From NCBI GenBank assembly GCA_964635325.1, contig CAZWOL010000010.1, positions 1 to 58,407 on the forward strand: 58,407 nucleotides of DNA, in the 5' to 3' direction. The stretch's first letter is position 1. Each line of letters opens with the position of its first letter. Made by a program: the position numbers and the translations under genes. The notes under the pieces are model-generated. The model was not told where the DNA came from. It made no database searches and saw only the letters and a list, made by a program, of their open reading frames with translations. Source of the DNA: BOG-1112 sp964635325. GTDB lineage: Bacteria > Bdellovibrionota_B > Oligoflexia > Oligoflexales > Bog-1112. Positions 24,852-33,754 of the stretch are shown here, in pieces.

Positions 24852-25796
24852 TTAGCGATTTTTGGTGAGGGCTTGCAATGCACTAACTGTTTCACACAGT
24901 TTTGCAGTATTCATAAATCGAACAGTCTCTGGCAACCAACGTTTTGCGAGACTTGATAGTACGGAGCCAGGTCCGACTTCAACAAGAAGCTCACATTCGT
25001 TTTCGACCGCAGTTTCCATCGTCTTGGTCCAGAGTACTGGATGGTCAATTTGCTCAATGAGAAGTTCGATTTTGTAAGGCTGCTCAATGCTACCAGTGAG
25101 GTTTGCAATCACGGGCAGTGAGCTATCTTTGAGAGAGATATCATTTAGAAGAGGTGCCATCTTCATTTTTGCTGGTGTCATTAATGAGGAATGGAAAGGT
25201 GCGCTGACGGGAAGTAGCTTGGCTCGAATTTTTTTAGCAGCGAGCATCTCAATGGCTTGCTGCACTTCTTTTTTTGAGCCAGAAATAATCTGCTGACTTG
25301 GACTGTTGAAGTTGACAACCTCAACAGAACCATTTGAGTTTTCAGAAATGCTCTTACACGTCTCGACAAGGACCTTTTCCTCAGCTCCTAAAATAGCGGC
25401 CATGGCTCCCTTACCTTCCGGTACGGCTGCCTGCATGGCTTCACCACGAAGCTTTACCAATAGCACAGCATCCCATAGTGTGAGCTTTTCACTCACTACA
25501 AGGGCAGAGTATTCACCAAGGCTGTGCCCGGCAAAAAGTGCTGGTGCGAAATGGGTTTCATTGCGAAGAACGTCCCACATAGCCACGCTGACCGTTAGTA
25601 TGCAGGGTTGCTGGTTTGCGGTCAGTTGCAGTCTATCTTCGGGACCATCATTACAAAGTTCACGAATGGGTAAGCGGGTAGCATCTTCCGCTTCTTCAAA
25701 AAGAACACGAGTCGCAGGAAACTGTTCCAGAAGTTCCTTGGCCATGCCTACAGACTGAGACCCTTGGCCAGGAAACATCGCCAGCATTTTTGGCAT
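24852..25796 (-). CDS. fabD: Malonyl-CoA:ACP transacylase
   Basis: 314 residues. Loads malonyl from CoA to acyl carrier protein for fatty-acid synthesis in the cytoplasm. FPGQGSQSVGM at the N-terminus, nucleophile Ser92 in GHSLGEYSAL, Arg118, and His203 in SAPFHSSLM are all present. It follows rpmF by 2 bp, a shortened form of the common rpmF-plsX-fabH-fabD order. Its stop faces the Fe-S oxidoreductase end across 182 bp in which I see no gene. Confidence 0.96.
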   Translation of the reverse strand: MPKMLAMFPGQGSQSVGMAKELLEQFPATRVLFEEAEDATRLPIRELCNDGPEDRLQLTANQQPCILTVSVAMWDVLRNETHFAPALFAGHSLGEYSALVVSEKLTLWDAVLLVKLRGEAMQAAVPEGKGAMAAILGAEEKVLVETCKSISENSNGSVEVVNFNSPSQQIISGSKKEVQQAIEMLAAKKIRAKLLPVSAPFHSSLMTPAKMKMAPLLNDISLKDSSLPVIANLTGSIEQPYKIELLIEQIDHPVLWTKTMETAVENECELLVEVGPGSVLSSLAKRWLPETVRFMNTAKLCETVSALQALTKNR

Positions 25797-25798
25797 GG

Positions 25799-26029
25799 TT
25801 AGCTCTCAGAGCTTGTTTCAATTGAATCCGCTGCGTTGGCTCCGAGTCCGAAGCCGCGAGGTTCAACAACTTGCTGACCTTTGTAATGTCCGCAAGATGG
25901 GCAAGCATGGTGAGGTTTTCTCACTTCTTGGCAATTTGGGCAGTTTGATAGGCTTTTTGCCTTCAAAGCATGGTGCGAACGGCGTTGATCTCTACGAGAT
26001 GCGGAAGTCCGGTACTTTGGTACTGGCAT
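25799..26029 (-). CDS. rpmF: 50S ribosomal protein L32
   Basis: 76 residues. MPVPKYRTSASRRDQRRSHH is the typical L32 N-terminus, and CPNC...CPSC is the zinc ribbon of the C+ form, with GHYKGQQVVEP following. The usual length is about 60; the extra 15 C-terminal residues are acidic. AAGGA lies before the ATG. Drives transcription into fabD. Confidence 0.95.
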   Translation of the reverse strand: MPVPKYRTSASRRDQRRSHHALKAKSLSNCPNCQEVRKPHHACPSCGHYKGQQVVEPRGFGLGANAADSIETSSES

Positions 26030-26089
26030 TGCTTATTCCTTCAGAAAAAAAATAGGTTCGGTTGCTATTGGAAGCAAGAATAAGATTCC

Positions 26090-26118
26090 CTTATATAGTT
26101 AGACACCATGCTTTGCAA
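26090..26118 (-). promoter_or_regulatory. Probable rpmF-fabD promoter
   Basis: On the minus strand: TTGCAA (26113-26118), 17-bp spacer, TATAAG (26090-26095), 61 bp before the rpmF start. The spacing is ideal and the boxes are near consensus. Confidence 0.6.
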
Positions 26119-26345
26119 GCCTTGGCTGAACATTCTTGCATCTCTTACCGCGAGTCATATTGGCGGCCTTCGGAAGCTTAGCGCCTTGCCTACCTCATTT
26201 TCGGCTAGCCTTTCATGCGTTTTCTCAGTATGAATCGTGCTTTGAACCATATTCTAAAACGTAGGCCCCTGCCCAACAAAAGGTGTGTTTCTTGAGAAAC
26301 ACCATTGGGGGCTGACACTAACCTTTTGATTTGAGAGGATAAATC
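26119..26345 (+). promoter_or_regulatory. rpsB leader with hairpin
   Basis: Region between the two divergent ribosomal operons. GTGTTTC (26285-26291) and GAAACAC (26296-26302) form a 7-bp stem with a TTGA loop, 43 bp before the rpsB start. rpsB leaders often carry a structure bound by S2; this hairpin is a candidate, not a proven match. The Shine-Dalgarno GAGAGGA precedes the ATG. The rpsB promoter itself is not clear to me. Confidence 0.35.
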
Positions 26346-27131
26346 ATGCCAGTTTCAGTGACTATGAAAGAACTTATCGATGCCGGCGCCCATTACGGTC
26401 ACCAGGCCCGTCGTTGGAATCCCAACATGCGCCCCTACATTTTCGGGGAACGCAATGGTATTCACATCATCGATCTTCAAAAAACAGTTCGATCATTTAA
26501 AAAAGCATGTGAGTTTGTTGAGCAACTGACATCTAAGGGCGGACACGTTCTTTTTGTTGGTACCAAACGACAAGCTCGTGACACAGTTGCCGAAAACGCA
26601 AAACGTTGCGGCATGTACTATGTCAACTTCCGTTGGCTCGGTGGAACACTCACCAACTACAACACAATTCGTCAAAGCATCAGCAGACTCCGTCGCCTTG
26701 AAAAAATGTCAACCGACGGTACTTATTCTAAGCTCGTAAAAAAAGAAGCGATCAACCTTGAGCGTCAACGCGAAAAACTTGAGCGCAACTTGGGCGGTAT
26801 TAAAGATATGCCAGGTCTTCCTAAGGCAATCTTCATCACGGATGCTCACAAAGAACACATTGCAATCCAAGAAGCAAAAAAATTGGGTATCCCCATCGTT
26901 GCTATCACCGACACCAACTCTGATCCTACCGGCATTGGTTTTCCAATCCCAGGTAACGATGATAGTTTGAAGTCTTTGCAAATCTTTGTTAAGGCCGTTG
27001 CAGATGCTTGCATCGAAGGTCGTAGCCGTCACAAAGGCCACTCCGATGAAAAACCAAGCTTTGAAACCCAAGAAGGAACGATCTTTGATAAAGAAGGTCA
27101 TTCTGTAAAGGTTATGAAGAAAAAACAATAA
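26346..27131 (+). CDS. rpsB: 30S ribosomal protein S2
   Basis: 261 residues. SVTMKELIDAGAHYGHQARRWNPNM and FVGTKRQARDTV are S2 signatures, and PIVAITDTNSDP is the conserved C-terminal motif. The length is typical. First gene of rpsB-tsf-pyrH-frr, the standard bacterial order for translation elongation and ribosome recycling. Confidence 0.98.
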   Translation: MPVSVTMKELIDAGAHYGHQARRWNPNMRPYIFGERNGIHIIDLQKTVRSFKKACEFVEQLTSKGGHVLFVGTKRQARDTVAENAKRCGMYYVNFRWLGGTLTNYNTIRQSISRLRRLEKMSTDGTYSKLVKKEAINLERQREKLERNLGGIKDMPGLPKAIFITDAHKEHIAIQEAKKLGIPIVAITDTNSDPTGIGFPIPGNDDSLKSLQIFVKAVADACIEGRSRHKGHSDEKPSFETQEGTIFDKEGHSVKVMKKKQ

Positions 27132-27240
27132 GAGTAGATCAGTGTGTGCCTAAGTATTAGGGTCTAGATAATGAATTTCACAAGAAAGTGGGATTCGTAG
27201 ATCTTAATATATCTAGGTGCTCTTCTATCTATAACGACAT

Positions 27241-27265
27241 ACGCACCTCATGGTGCGTTCATTTT
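27241..27265 (+). terminator. Attenuator-like hairpin between rpsB and tsf
   Basis: ACGCACC (27241-27247), loop TCAT, GGTGCGT (27252-27258), followed by TCATTTT. A strong G-C stem with a weak T tract, in the 110-bp gap before tsf, where partial termination is known in other bacteria. Confidence 0.6.
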
Positions 27266-27279
27266 AATTGGAGAAAATT

Positions 27280-28173
27280 ATGATTACAGCAGCTCAAGTT
27301 AAAGAACTTAGAGAATCGACAGGCGTCGGCATGATGGAATGCAAAAAAGCTCTGGAAGAGTGTGATGGCGATCTTAAGCGCGCACTCACCTTGCTCAGAG
27401 AAAAAGGCCTTTCTAAAGCTGCAAAAAAATCTGGACGCGTTGCAGCTGAAGGTATGGTTGAATTTATTGTCAGCTCTGATCACAAAGAAGCAGCCATTGT
27501 CGAACTCAATTGCGAAACTGACTTCGCAGGCAAAAACCAATCTTTCCGTGATATGGCTAAGCAACTTGCAGAACTCGCTATGGCGCGAAAAATCAGCTCC
27601 GTTGATGCCATGAAAAAAGAAAAACTTGGCAGCAAAGGTGCTGTCGAAGATGAACTCGTTCAGCTCGTTTCAACTATCGGAGAAAATATCAATCTTCGTC
27701 GAGTTGAGTATGTAAACGTTCCTAACGGTTTCATCGCAGGCTACAACCATATGCAAGGTAAGATCGGTGCTCTTGTCGTTATGGAAGGTACACGCGATGC
27801 TAAAACAGCCGAATTAGCGAGTGATGTTGCAATGCATATTGCTGCAAGTGCTCCACGTTATATGGAACGTAGTCAGATCAGTGCAGCTGAGCTCGAAGAA
27901 GAAAAAAATGTACTGCGCAAGCAATTGGCTGAATCAGGTAAGCCAGCAGCTGTTGCAGAAAAAATTCTCGAGGGACAAGTCAATAAATTCTATGCAGAAG
28001 CTTGCTTGCTTGACCAACCTTTTGTTAAGGAACCAAAGCTTTCTGTTAGCCAGCATATCAAAAATACGGCTAATGGCTTAAAAGCTGTTCGCTTTATCCG
28101 ATTCCAACTCGGTGAAGGTATTGAGACGACCAAAGGCAACTTCCAGCAAGAAGTTGCGGAACTTGTAAAGTAA
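27280..28173 (+). CDS. tsf: Elongation factor Ts
   Basis: 297 residues. ITAAQVKELRESTGVGMMECKKALEE is the canonical N-terminal UBA-like domain, and the TDFAGKN core motif is present. Exchanges GDP for GTP on EF-Tu. ATG 27280 is the start, with TTGGAG 8 bases before it; an in-frame TTG four codons earlier overlaps that site. Confidence 0.98.
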   Translation: MITAAQVKELRESTGVGMMECKKALEECDGDLKRALTLLREKGLSKAAKKSGRVAAEGMVEFIVSSDHKEAAIVELNCETDFAGKNQSFRDMAKQLAELAMARKISSVDAMKKEKLGSKGAVEDELVQLVSTIGENINLRRVEYVNVPNGFIAGYNHMQGKIGALVVMEGTRDAKTAELASDVAMHIAASAPRYMERSQISAAELEEEKNVLRKQLAESGKPAAVAEKILEGQVNKFYAEACLLDQPFVKEPKLSVSQHIKNTANGLKAVRFIRFQLGEGIETTKGNFQQEVAELVK

Positions 28174-28180
28174 GAACATA

Positions 28181-28204
28181 CCCTGGGTAACCAGGGTTTT
28201 TTTT
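28181..28204 (+). terminator. Intrinsic terminator after tsf
   Basis: CCCTGG (28181-28186), loop GTAA, CCAGGG (28191-28196), then eight T. Separates rpsB-tsf from pyrH-frr, so pyrH must depend on read-through or on a promoter in the following 54 bp. Confidence 0.9.
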
Positions 28205-28258
28205 AGAGTAAATTTAGAACTAAAGACAAACTCCGAATCCAATCTTAGGGAGAAATTG

Positions 28259-28981
28259 GTGCCTGCATCTATCGAAAAGATCAAACGTATACTGTTGAAG
28301 CTGTCCGGGGAAATGCTGGGTGGAGAAGAGAAACACGGGTTGAGCACGGCTGCTCTTGAACTAGTTGCGGGAGAAATTGCCGAGTTGCATAGCAACGGTT
28401 TCGAGGTAGGAGTTGTCATCGGTGGTGGCAATATTTTTCGTGGCTCGCTTGCTGATGACTTCGGGATGGAGAGATCTGCAGCCGATTATATGGGGATGCT
28501 GGCAACCTGCATCAATGGTTTAGCATTGCAGGCTGTTCTCGAGAATCGTCATAAAATTAAAACACGTGTACTTACAGCTGTTCATATGCCCGAGCTTGCT
28601 GAACCTTACATACGTCGTAAGGCAATTAAGCATCTTGAACGAGGACGAGTCGTGATCTTTGCGGGTGGTACTGGAAACCCTTATTTCACGACCGACACGG
28701 CAGCAAGTCTTCGTGCTCTGGAGGTTGAATGTGACATCATCCTTAAAGCTACTAAGGTGGATGGTATTTACACCCATGATCCAGAAAAAAATGCAGATGC
28801 AAAGAAATTCCATTCCCTAACTTACTTGGAAGTTATCGCTAAGGAGTTGAAGGTGATGGATGCTACGGCCATTACCATGTGCATGGAAGGGAAGCTTCCT
28901 ATCAAGGTTTTCAAACTTGAAGAAAAGGGAAGTGTACTCAGAGCTCTCAAAGAAAAATCCGTAGGAACAACGGTTCGATAG
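28259..28981 (+). CDS. pyrH: UMP kinase
   Basis: About 240 residues. IKRILLKLSGEMLGG starts the amino-acid-kinase fold, VGVVIGGGNIFRG and FAGGTGNPYFTTDTAA are UMP-kinase motifs. Converts UMP to UDP. Start: GTG 28259 fits GGGAG at 28248-28252 better than TTG 28256. Followed by frr at 27 bp. Confidence 0.97.
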   Translation: MPASIEKIKRILLKLSGEMLGGEEKHGLSTAALELVAGEIAELHSNGFEVGVVIGGGNIFRGSLADDFGMERSAADYMGMLATCINGLALQAVLENRHKIKTRVLTAVHMPELAEPYIRRKAIKHLERGRVVIFAGGTGNPYFTTDTAASLRALEVECDIILKATKVDGIYTHDPEKNADAKKFHSLTYLEVIAKELKVMDATAITMCMEGKLPIKVFKLEEKGSVLRALKEKSVGTTVR

Positions 28982-29008
28982 TAAGTAATATTTTGACAGG
29001 AGGCAAAC

Positions 29009-29563
29009 ATGCACCCCATCATCGCAAGCTGTGATGAGCAAATGAAAAAGAAGATTGAATTTCTTGAAAAAGAATTGACGAAGGTTCGCACTGGACGAGC
29101 ATCAATTTCTATAGTTGATGGTATTCGTATCAATTATTATGGTACGCCTACACCATTAAATCAGGTTGCTTCAGTTTCTACACCTGATGCGCGAACAATT
29201 GTTATTTCTCCGTTTGAGAAAAAAACGTTGAGCGAAATTGAAAAAGCGATTCAGATCGCTGATATTGGTATTCAGCCTAATAATGACGGCAACGTCATTC
29301 GTCTCCCTATTCCTCCGCTCAATGAAGAACGTCGTAAGGAAATAGCAAAGACGGTTCATAAGGTCGGTGAAGAGACCAAGGTTGGAGTTCGAAAGATTCG
29401 CCAAGACCTCAATGCGAAGATCAAGAAGTCTGAGAAAGATAAAGAGATCGCTGAAGATGAGTCGCTTCGTCTTCAAAAAGAGGTGCAAAATTTCACCGAT
29501 AATTTCATCAAAATTGTCGATGCAAAAGTGGATAAGAAAGCTAAAGAAGTACTGACTCTATAA
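29009..29563 (+). CDS. frr: Ribosome recycling factor
   Basis: 184 residues, the family's usual length. LTKVRTGRAS, YYGTPTPLNQVASV and ARTIVISPF are diagnostic. Splits post-termination ribosomes with EF-G. AGGAGG precedes the ATG. Ends 14 bp from the convergent sigma-54 activator. Confidence 0.98.
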   Translation: MHPIIASCDEQMKKKIEFLEKELTKVRTGRASISIVDGIRINYYGTPTPLNQVASVSTPDARTIVISPFEKKTLSEIEKAIQIADIGIQPNNDGNVIRLPIPPLNEERRKEIAKTVHKVGEETKVGVRKIRQDLNAKIKKSEKDKEIAEDESLRLQKEVQNFTDNFIKIVDAKVDKKAKEVLTL

Positions 29564-29577
29564 GAGATGAGGTTGAG

Positions 29578-30699
29578 CTAGTCTGCTTGACTGAAAACAT
29601 TGCGCTTCTTCAATTTTTCAACAAGAGTCGTGCGGTTCATCCCTAGGAGCTTGGAAGCCTGGCTCTTGTTATTGTTGGTGCGATCCAACGCCTGACGAAT
29701 AAGTTCGTTTTCCAAGGCTTCAATGTAGTCATCAAGGTCTATACCTTCAACAGGGAGTTTGGCACTTGCTCCCTGACGGTGTATTACTGGAGTCGCATGT
29801 TCGGGTGTGGAAGCTGCTACAATAGGAGGCGAAGCTGTATCTTGCGTAGAATATTCTTTTGGTAGATCGTTTGCACTAATGCGGCCACCAGTGTGTGTGA
29901 TGACTAATCGTTCCACAAGATTTTGTAGCTGACGAATATTTCCAGGCCAAGGGTACTGGCTAAGCACTTCGACTGCACTTGGATCAAACCAACACGCAGG
30001 GTTGGGCAGGTGTATACGATTCATCTGCTCACAGAAATGTTCGAGTAATAGTTCTATGTCGCTTTTACGCTCACTGAGTGTCGGTAATTTTATAGGCAAT
30101 ACGTTTAACCTATAGTATAGATCCAGTCGAAATTCGTTAGCTTTGACAGCGCTTTCGAGGTCTTTGTTTGTTGCAGCAATGATACGAACATCAATACTTT
30201 TGACAGTATTGCTTCCAACGGGTGTATACTGTTTCTCTTGCAAAACACGCAAAAGCTTGGATTGCAAGCGTGGAGTCATATCACCAATCTCATCGAGAAA
30301 TATGGTCCCTCCATCTGCAATTCCAAAGTGTCCGATACGCTTGCGATCTGCTCCAGTAAAAGCACCTTTTTCATGACCAAAAAGCTCAGCTTCCAATAGA
30401 TCCTCGGGGATCGCACTGCAGTTGATTGCGACAAAGCTACGATGTCGACGTTCGGATAGCCGATGAACCGCTGAAGCTACAAGTTCTTTTCCTGTACCGC
30501 TTTCACCTAAGATCAAGACGGCACTGTTCGAATGAGCGATCTTTGCGACTAATTTGAGAACATCCAAAAGCGCTGGGCTTCTTCCAATAATTTCCGGAAA
30601 AAGCTCACGCCAATTCTCATTGTCCTTGCTTGGGGTCTCCCCAAGTAATTTGTTTTGAATCACATTCGAAGTTTCGGAATCTACATGCGCTATGCCCAT
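29578..30699 (-). CDS. Sigma-54-dependent activator without receiver domain
   Basis: 373 residues. After about 35 unfamiliar residues the AAA+ domain starts: Walker A GESGTGKE (65-72), the sigma-54 contact loop GAFTGA (112-117), Walker B GGTIFLDEIGD (130-140). The C-terminus has a Fis-type helix-turn-helix (ASKLLGMNRTTLVEKLKKR). The lack of a REC or GAF domain, as in PspF, means it is constitutive or controlled by a partner. Divergent from an exopolysaccharide pair, so those genes are candidate targets; I see no clear -24/-12 element between them. Confidence 0.93.
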   Translation of the reverse strand: MGIAHVDSETSNVIQNKLLGETPSKDNENWRELFPEIIGRSPALLDVLKLVAKIAHSNSAVLILGESGTGKELVASAVHRLSERRHRSFVAINCSAIPEDLLEAELFGHEKGAFTGADRKRIGHFGIADGGTIFLDEIGDMTPRLQSKLLRVLQEKQYTPVGSNTVKSIDVRIIAATNKDLESAVKANEFRLDLYYRLNVLPIKLPTLSERKSDIELLLEHFCEQMNRIHLPNPACWFDPSAVEVLSQYPWPGNIRQLQNLVERLVITHTGGRISANDLPKEYSTQDTASPPIVAASTPEHATPVIHRQGASAKLPVEGIDLDDYIEALENELIRQALDRTNNNKSQASKLLGMNRTTLVEKLKKRNVFSQAD

Positions 30700-31037
30700 T
30701 GCTCGGGTTTCCTCAAGCTGTTTGAAGCGCTACTGGTGGCAGCAGGAGTTGCGCGTTTTTATGAATCAATCTGAAATGACATCCTGTTGTTCATCGTCGA
30801 TTCCGAGGGGCATTCCCCTTTTGTTCCTTCCCCTACTACATATTGGGAAGGCTGTGCGCATGCGCATTGAAAATCAGTCTTATATGTCGAAATAACTGTA
30901 ATGATCAGTGTGGGTTCATCTATAATCATAGCCTAACTATTCCAGCCAGAGCAAATGGCGGACGGGGTAGTTTCTTCCTAATGGGGTGTTGTATGAGTCC
31001 TAAATTTTTATTGTGAATAGGAAAGTTCAGTAAATCT
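30700..31037. other. Divergent intergenic region
   Basis: No gene supported. A TATAAT at 30921-30926 on the plus strand has no good -35 box. An alternating GCGCATGCGCAT stretch lies at 30857-30866. I find no convincing sigma-54 site here. Confidence 0.4.
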
Positions 31038-32177
31038 ATGTCTTATTCCAATATGAACAGCGAAAATATTTTTGGAAAAAATTTGCGAGTTGCCTTGGTC
31101 CATGATTGGCTGGTGAGTTACCGAGGGGGCGAAAAAGTTTTGCAATCTTTTGCAAAGATGTTTCCCAAAGCTCCTATTTATACATTGTTTTATGATCCTA
31201 GTGCATTGCCGTCATGGTTTCGTGAACGTGATATCCGTGTGCCCCCAATGCTGAATCAACTGCGTGTGGTGCGAAAGCTACTACTCCCTTTTTTGCCTAG
31301 TCTGATCGAATCGATCAATCTCGAGGGCTATGATCTAATTCTGAGCACTTCGTCATGTGTTGCAAAAGGAGCCATCCCTCCTGTACTGGCTAAGCACGTG
31401 TGCTATATTCACTCACCAATGCGTTATATTTGGGACCAACGTCATGAGTATTTTCGCTCCCTAAATGCTTTGCCGATTCTTCCGTCAATTGTGAATCATC
31501 TTTGTTCACAATTGCGAATGTGGGATGTCTTGAGTGCAAGTCGTGTCGATACTTTTGTTGCTAATTCACAATTTGTTAGAAGTCGAGTAGAACGTTACTA
31601 CCGTCGAGATGCTAGCGTAGTTAATCCTCCTGTCGATTTGGAACGGTTTCGTCAAAAGAAACCGAATTTTAAGAGCAAAGAAGATTATTTTCTAGTAGCT
31701 GGGGCCTTTGTCCCTTATAAACGCTTTGATCTGGCTATACAGGCAGCAAATGCCCTGAACCAGCGTTTGGTGGTAGCTGGGTCAGGGCCAAGTGAGAAGC
31801 ATTTGCGAAGCCTAGCGGGGCCAAAGACCGAGTTTTGCATAGCTCCAGATGATGACGCTATGGTTCAACTGATGAGAAATGCAAAGGCCCTTATTTATCC
31901 TGGTGTCGAGGATTTTGGGATCACCTCAATCGAAGCTCTGGCCTGTGGTACTCCGGTACTTGCGTTGCGGGCAGGTGGAGCGCTCGATGTTGTTCGTCCC
32001 GAAAGGAACGGAGCATTTTTTGAGACACAAAGTGTTGAGAGTTTGACGGCTTGTTTAGAATCTTTTCGGTTGACGCAATATGATCTAAACCAGGTTGTAC
32101 AGAGCGCAGAATCATTTTCGGAATCACGTTTTATTGCAGAAATGCAGGAACATATCAGCAGGACCTTGGGAGCTTAG
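31038..32177 (+). CDS. Glycosyltransferase family 4
   Basis: 379 residues, GT-B fold. N-terminal VALVHDWLVSYRGGEKVL is typical of mannosyl/WbaZ-like enzymes. C-terminal nucleotide-sugar site: VVAGSGPSEK and E-x7-E in EDFGITSIEALACGTP. Cytoplasmic, transfers a sugar to a polyprenyl-linked acceptor. Two bases separate it from the sugar-phosphate transferase, so the pair likely builds the first sugars of an exopolysaccharide repeat unit. Confidence 0.9.
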   Translation: MSYSNMNSENIFGKNLRVALVHDWLVSYRGGEKVLQSFAKMFPKAPIYTLFYDPSALPSWFRERDIRVPPMLNQLRVVRKLLLPFLPSLIESINLEGYDLILSTSSCVAKGAIPPVLAKHVCYIHSPMRYIWDQRHEYFRSLNALPILPSIVNHLCSQLRMWDVLSASRVDTFVANSQFVRSRVERYYRRDASVVNPPVDLERFRQKKPNFKSKEDYFLVAGAFVPYKRFDLAIQAANALNQRLVVAGSGPSEKHLRSLAGPKTEFCIAPDDDAMVQLMRNAKALIYPGVEDFGITSIEALACGTPVLALRAGGALDVVRPERNGAFFETQSVESLTACLESFRLTQYDLNQVVQSAESFSESRFIAEMQEHISRTLGA

Positions 32178-32179
32178 TT

Positions 32180-33601
32180 GTGGATCATTCTAAAGATCGA
32201 ATTGTGCGGTGGCTCTATGCTAAATTTGACTTGTTGTCTATTTTAGCAGCATGGTTGCTTGCATACTATTTACGTTTTTACGGCCCATTTCCCGTTTTTA
32301 AGGGAATTCCTCAATGGCCCGTCTATCTAAAACTTATTCCATTTTTAGTAATCATTTGGTTTGTGGTCTTTGGTTCTGCAGGTTTTTATAGCAAGACAAA
32401 AAACTATAGATCATCTCTTTTTGAAAGCTTGGCTATTGTGCGCTACAGCTTAATTTCGATCATACTGTTTGCTGCAGTTACCTATTTCTACGAAGAATAC
32501 CATTATTCACGTCTAACACTTGGTCTCTTTGCTGTATTACAACCAGTGAGTATCATTTTTGCTCGAAGTATTTTGCGCAAATTTCTCCGAGCCTACCAAC
32601 GTTACTATCCTGCTCGTAAAATTTTATTGATTGGAAGCGGACCTATACTTGTGAAAGCTTTTGAAGTAGCAAGCTCCTTCGATCTTGCTCGATTTCAGCT
32701 TGTTGGGTTCATTGGTATTGCGTCTGTTGAGGAGCAAATAACTCATATACAAAATTTGGCGAAAGAACAAAAATGGTCTCTCTTTGCTGTTCCTGAAAAT
32801 TGGGCAAATTTTTTTAAAAAAAATCCTTGTGAAACAGTCATTATAGCTTTGCCGAATGATTGTCAGGACTTTTTGAATTTGCATCTAGAAGCCATTGCTG
32901 CGCAAGTCCCAGATATCAAGTTGATGCCTGATCTCTCTTATCTGGATCGCTTTAATACTGGGATAGAGCTTATTCAGGGAAATCCTGTGATTAATATTCA
33001 CGATAGTCCTCTTAAAGGTATTGCAAGTATTCAAAAAAGAATTTTTGATTTTTTTGGGGGCATAGCCTGCATATTGGTTTTTTCACCTCTTCTTATTTTG
33101 ACGGCTTTGTTAGTAAAGCTCAGCTCCAGAGGAAGCATTTTTTATCAGCAAGAGCGAATGGGACTCGATGGACGCACCTTCAATATATTGAAATTTCGAA
33201 CTATGGCAAAAAATGCAGAGCAAGCATCCGGAGCTGTATGGGCAACTAAGGGTGATAGCCGCGTAACAGCAGTTGGTAAGTTTCTACGTAAATCTAGCTT
33301 GGATGAGCTGCCTCAACTATTTAATGTTGTCATGGGAGATATGAGCCTTGTTGGCCCAAGGCCTGAACGTCCGATTTTTGTTGATCAGTTTCGGCAAAGC
33401 GTTCCAGGTTACATGTTGCGTCATAAAGTAAAGGCAGGAATGACAGGTTGGGCGCAAGTAAACGGTTGGCGTGGAAATACCAGTATTGAAAAGCGAATTG
33501 AGTCAGATTTGTACTACATTCAAAACTGGTCTCTTTGGCTCGACATCAAGATCTTATGTCTTACTCTTATCAAGGGTTTTGTAAATCCCAACGCATACTA
33601 A
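32180..33601 (+). CDS. Polyprenyl-phosphate sugar phosphotransferase (WcaJ/WbaP type)
   Basis: 473 residues. Four N-terminal membrane helices (to about 130), a Rossmann-like CoA-binding-type part with KILLIGSGPILVKAFE, then the catalytic bacterial sugar transferase domain: KRIFDFFGGIACI..., QERMGLDGRTFNILKFRTM and DELPQLFNVVMGDMSLVGPRP. Transfers sugar-1-phosphate to undecaprenyl phosphate, the starting step of exopolysaccharide synthesis. GTG start with GGGAG upstream. Confidence 0.93.
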   Translation: MDHSKDRIVRWLYAKFDLLSILAAWLLAYYLRFYGPFPVFKGIPQWPVYLKLIPFLVIIWFVVFGSAGFYSKTKNYRSSLFESLAIVRYSLISIILFAAVTYFYEEYHYSRLTLGLFAVLQPVSIIFARSILRKFLRAYQRYYPARKILLIGSGPILVKAFEVASSFDLARFQLVGFIGIASVEEQITHIQNLAKEQKWSLFAVPENWANFFKKNPCETVIIALPNDCQDFLNLHLEAIAAQVPDIKLMPDLSYLDRFNTGIELIQGNPVINIHDSPLKGIASIQKRIFDFFGGIACILVFSPLLILTALLVKLSSRGSIFYQQERMGLDGRTFNILKFRTMAKNAEQASGAVWATKGDSRVTAVGKFLRKSSLDELPQLFNVVMGDMSLVGPRPERPIFVDQFRQSVPGYMLRHKVKAGMTGWAQVNGWRGNTSIEKRIESDLYYIQNWSLWLDIKILCLTLIKGFVNPNAY

Positions 33602-33754
33602 ATCTGCTACATAAAGCACATCCCAAGCAATTTGACTTAGAGATTCAAGTTACAAAGAGAAGTCTGGAGCTCTAGGCGGATTGTTTCAATTTGGTAATTC
33701 TCTTACAATATTAATATTGGACATTCCAGAGACAATTATCGAATTGAGGGCGAG

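Noticed and set aside
25306..25758. 150-codon frame opposite fabD
   Set aside because: fabD has all catalytic motifs; the opposite frame has high Ser/Ala and no start signal.
26709..27128. 139-codon frame opposite rpsB
   Set aside because: A reverse frame of a highly conserved ribosomal gene.
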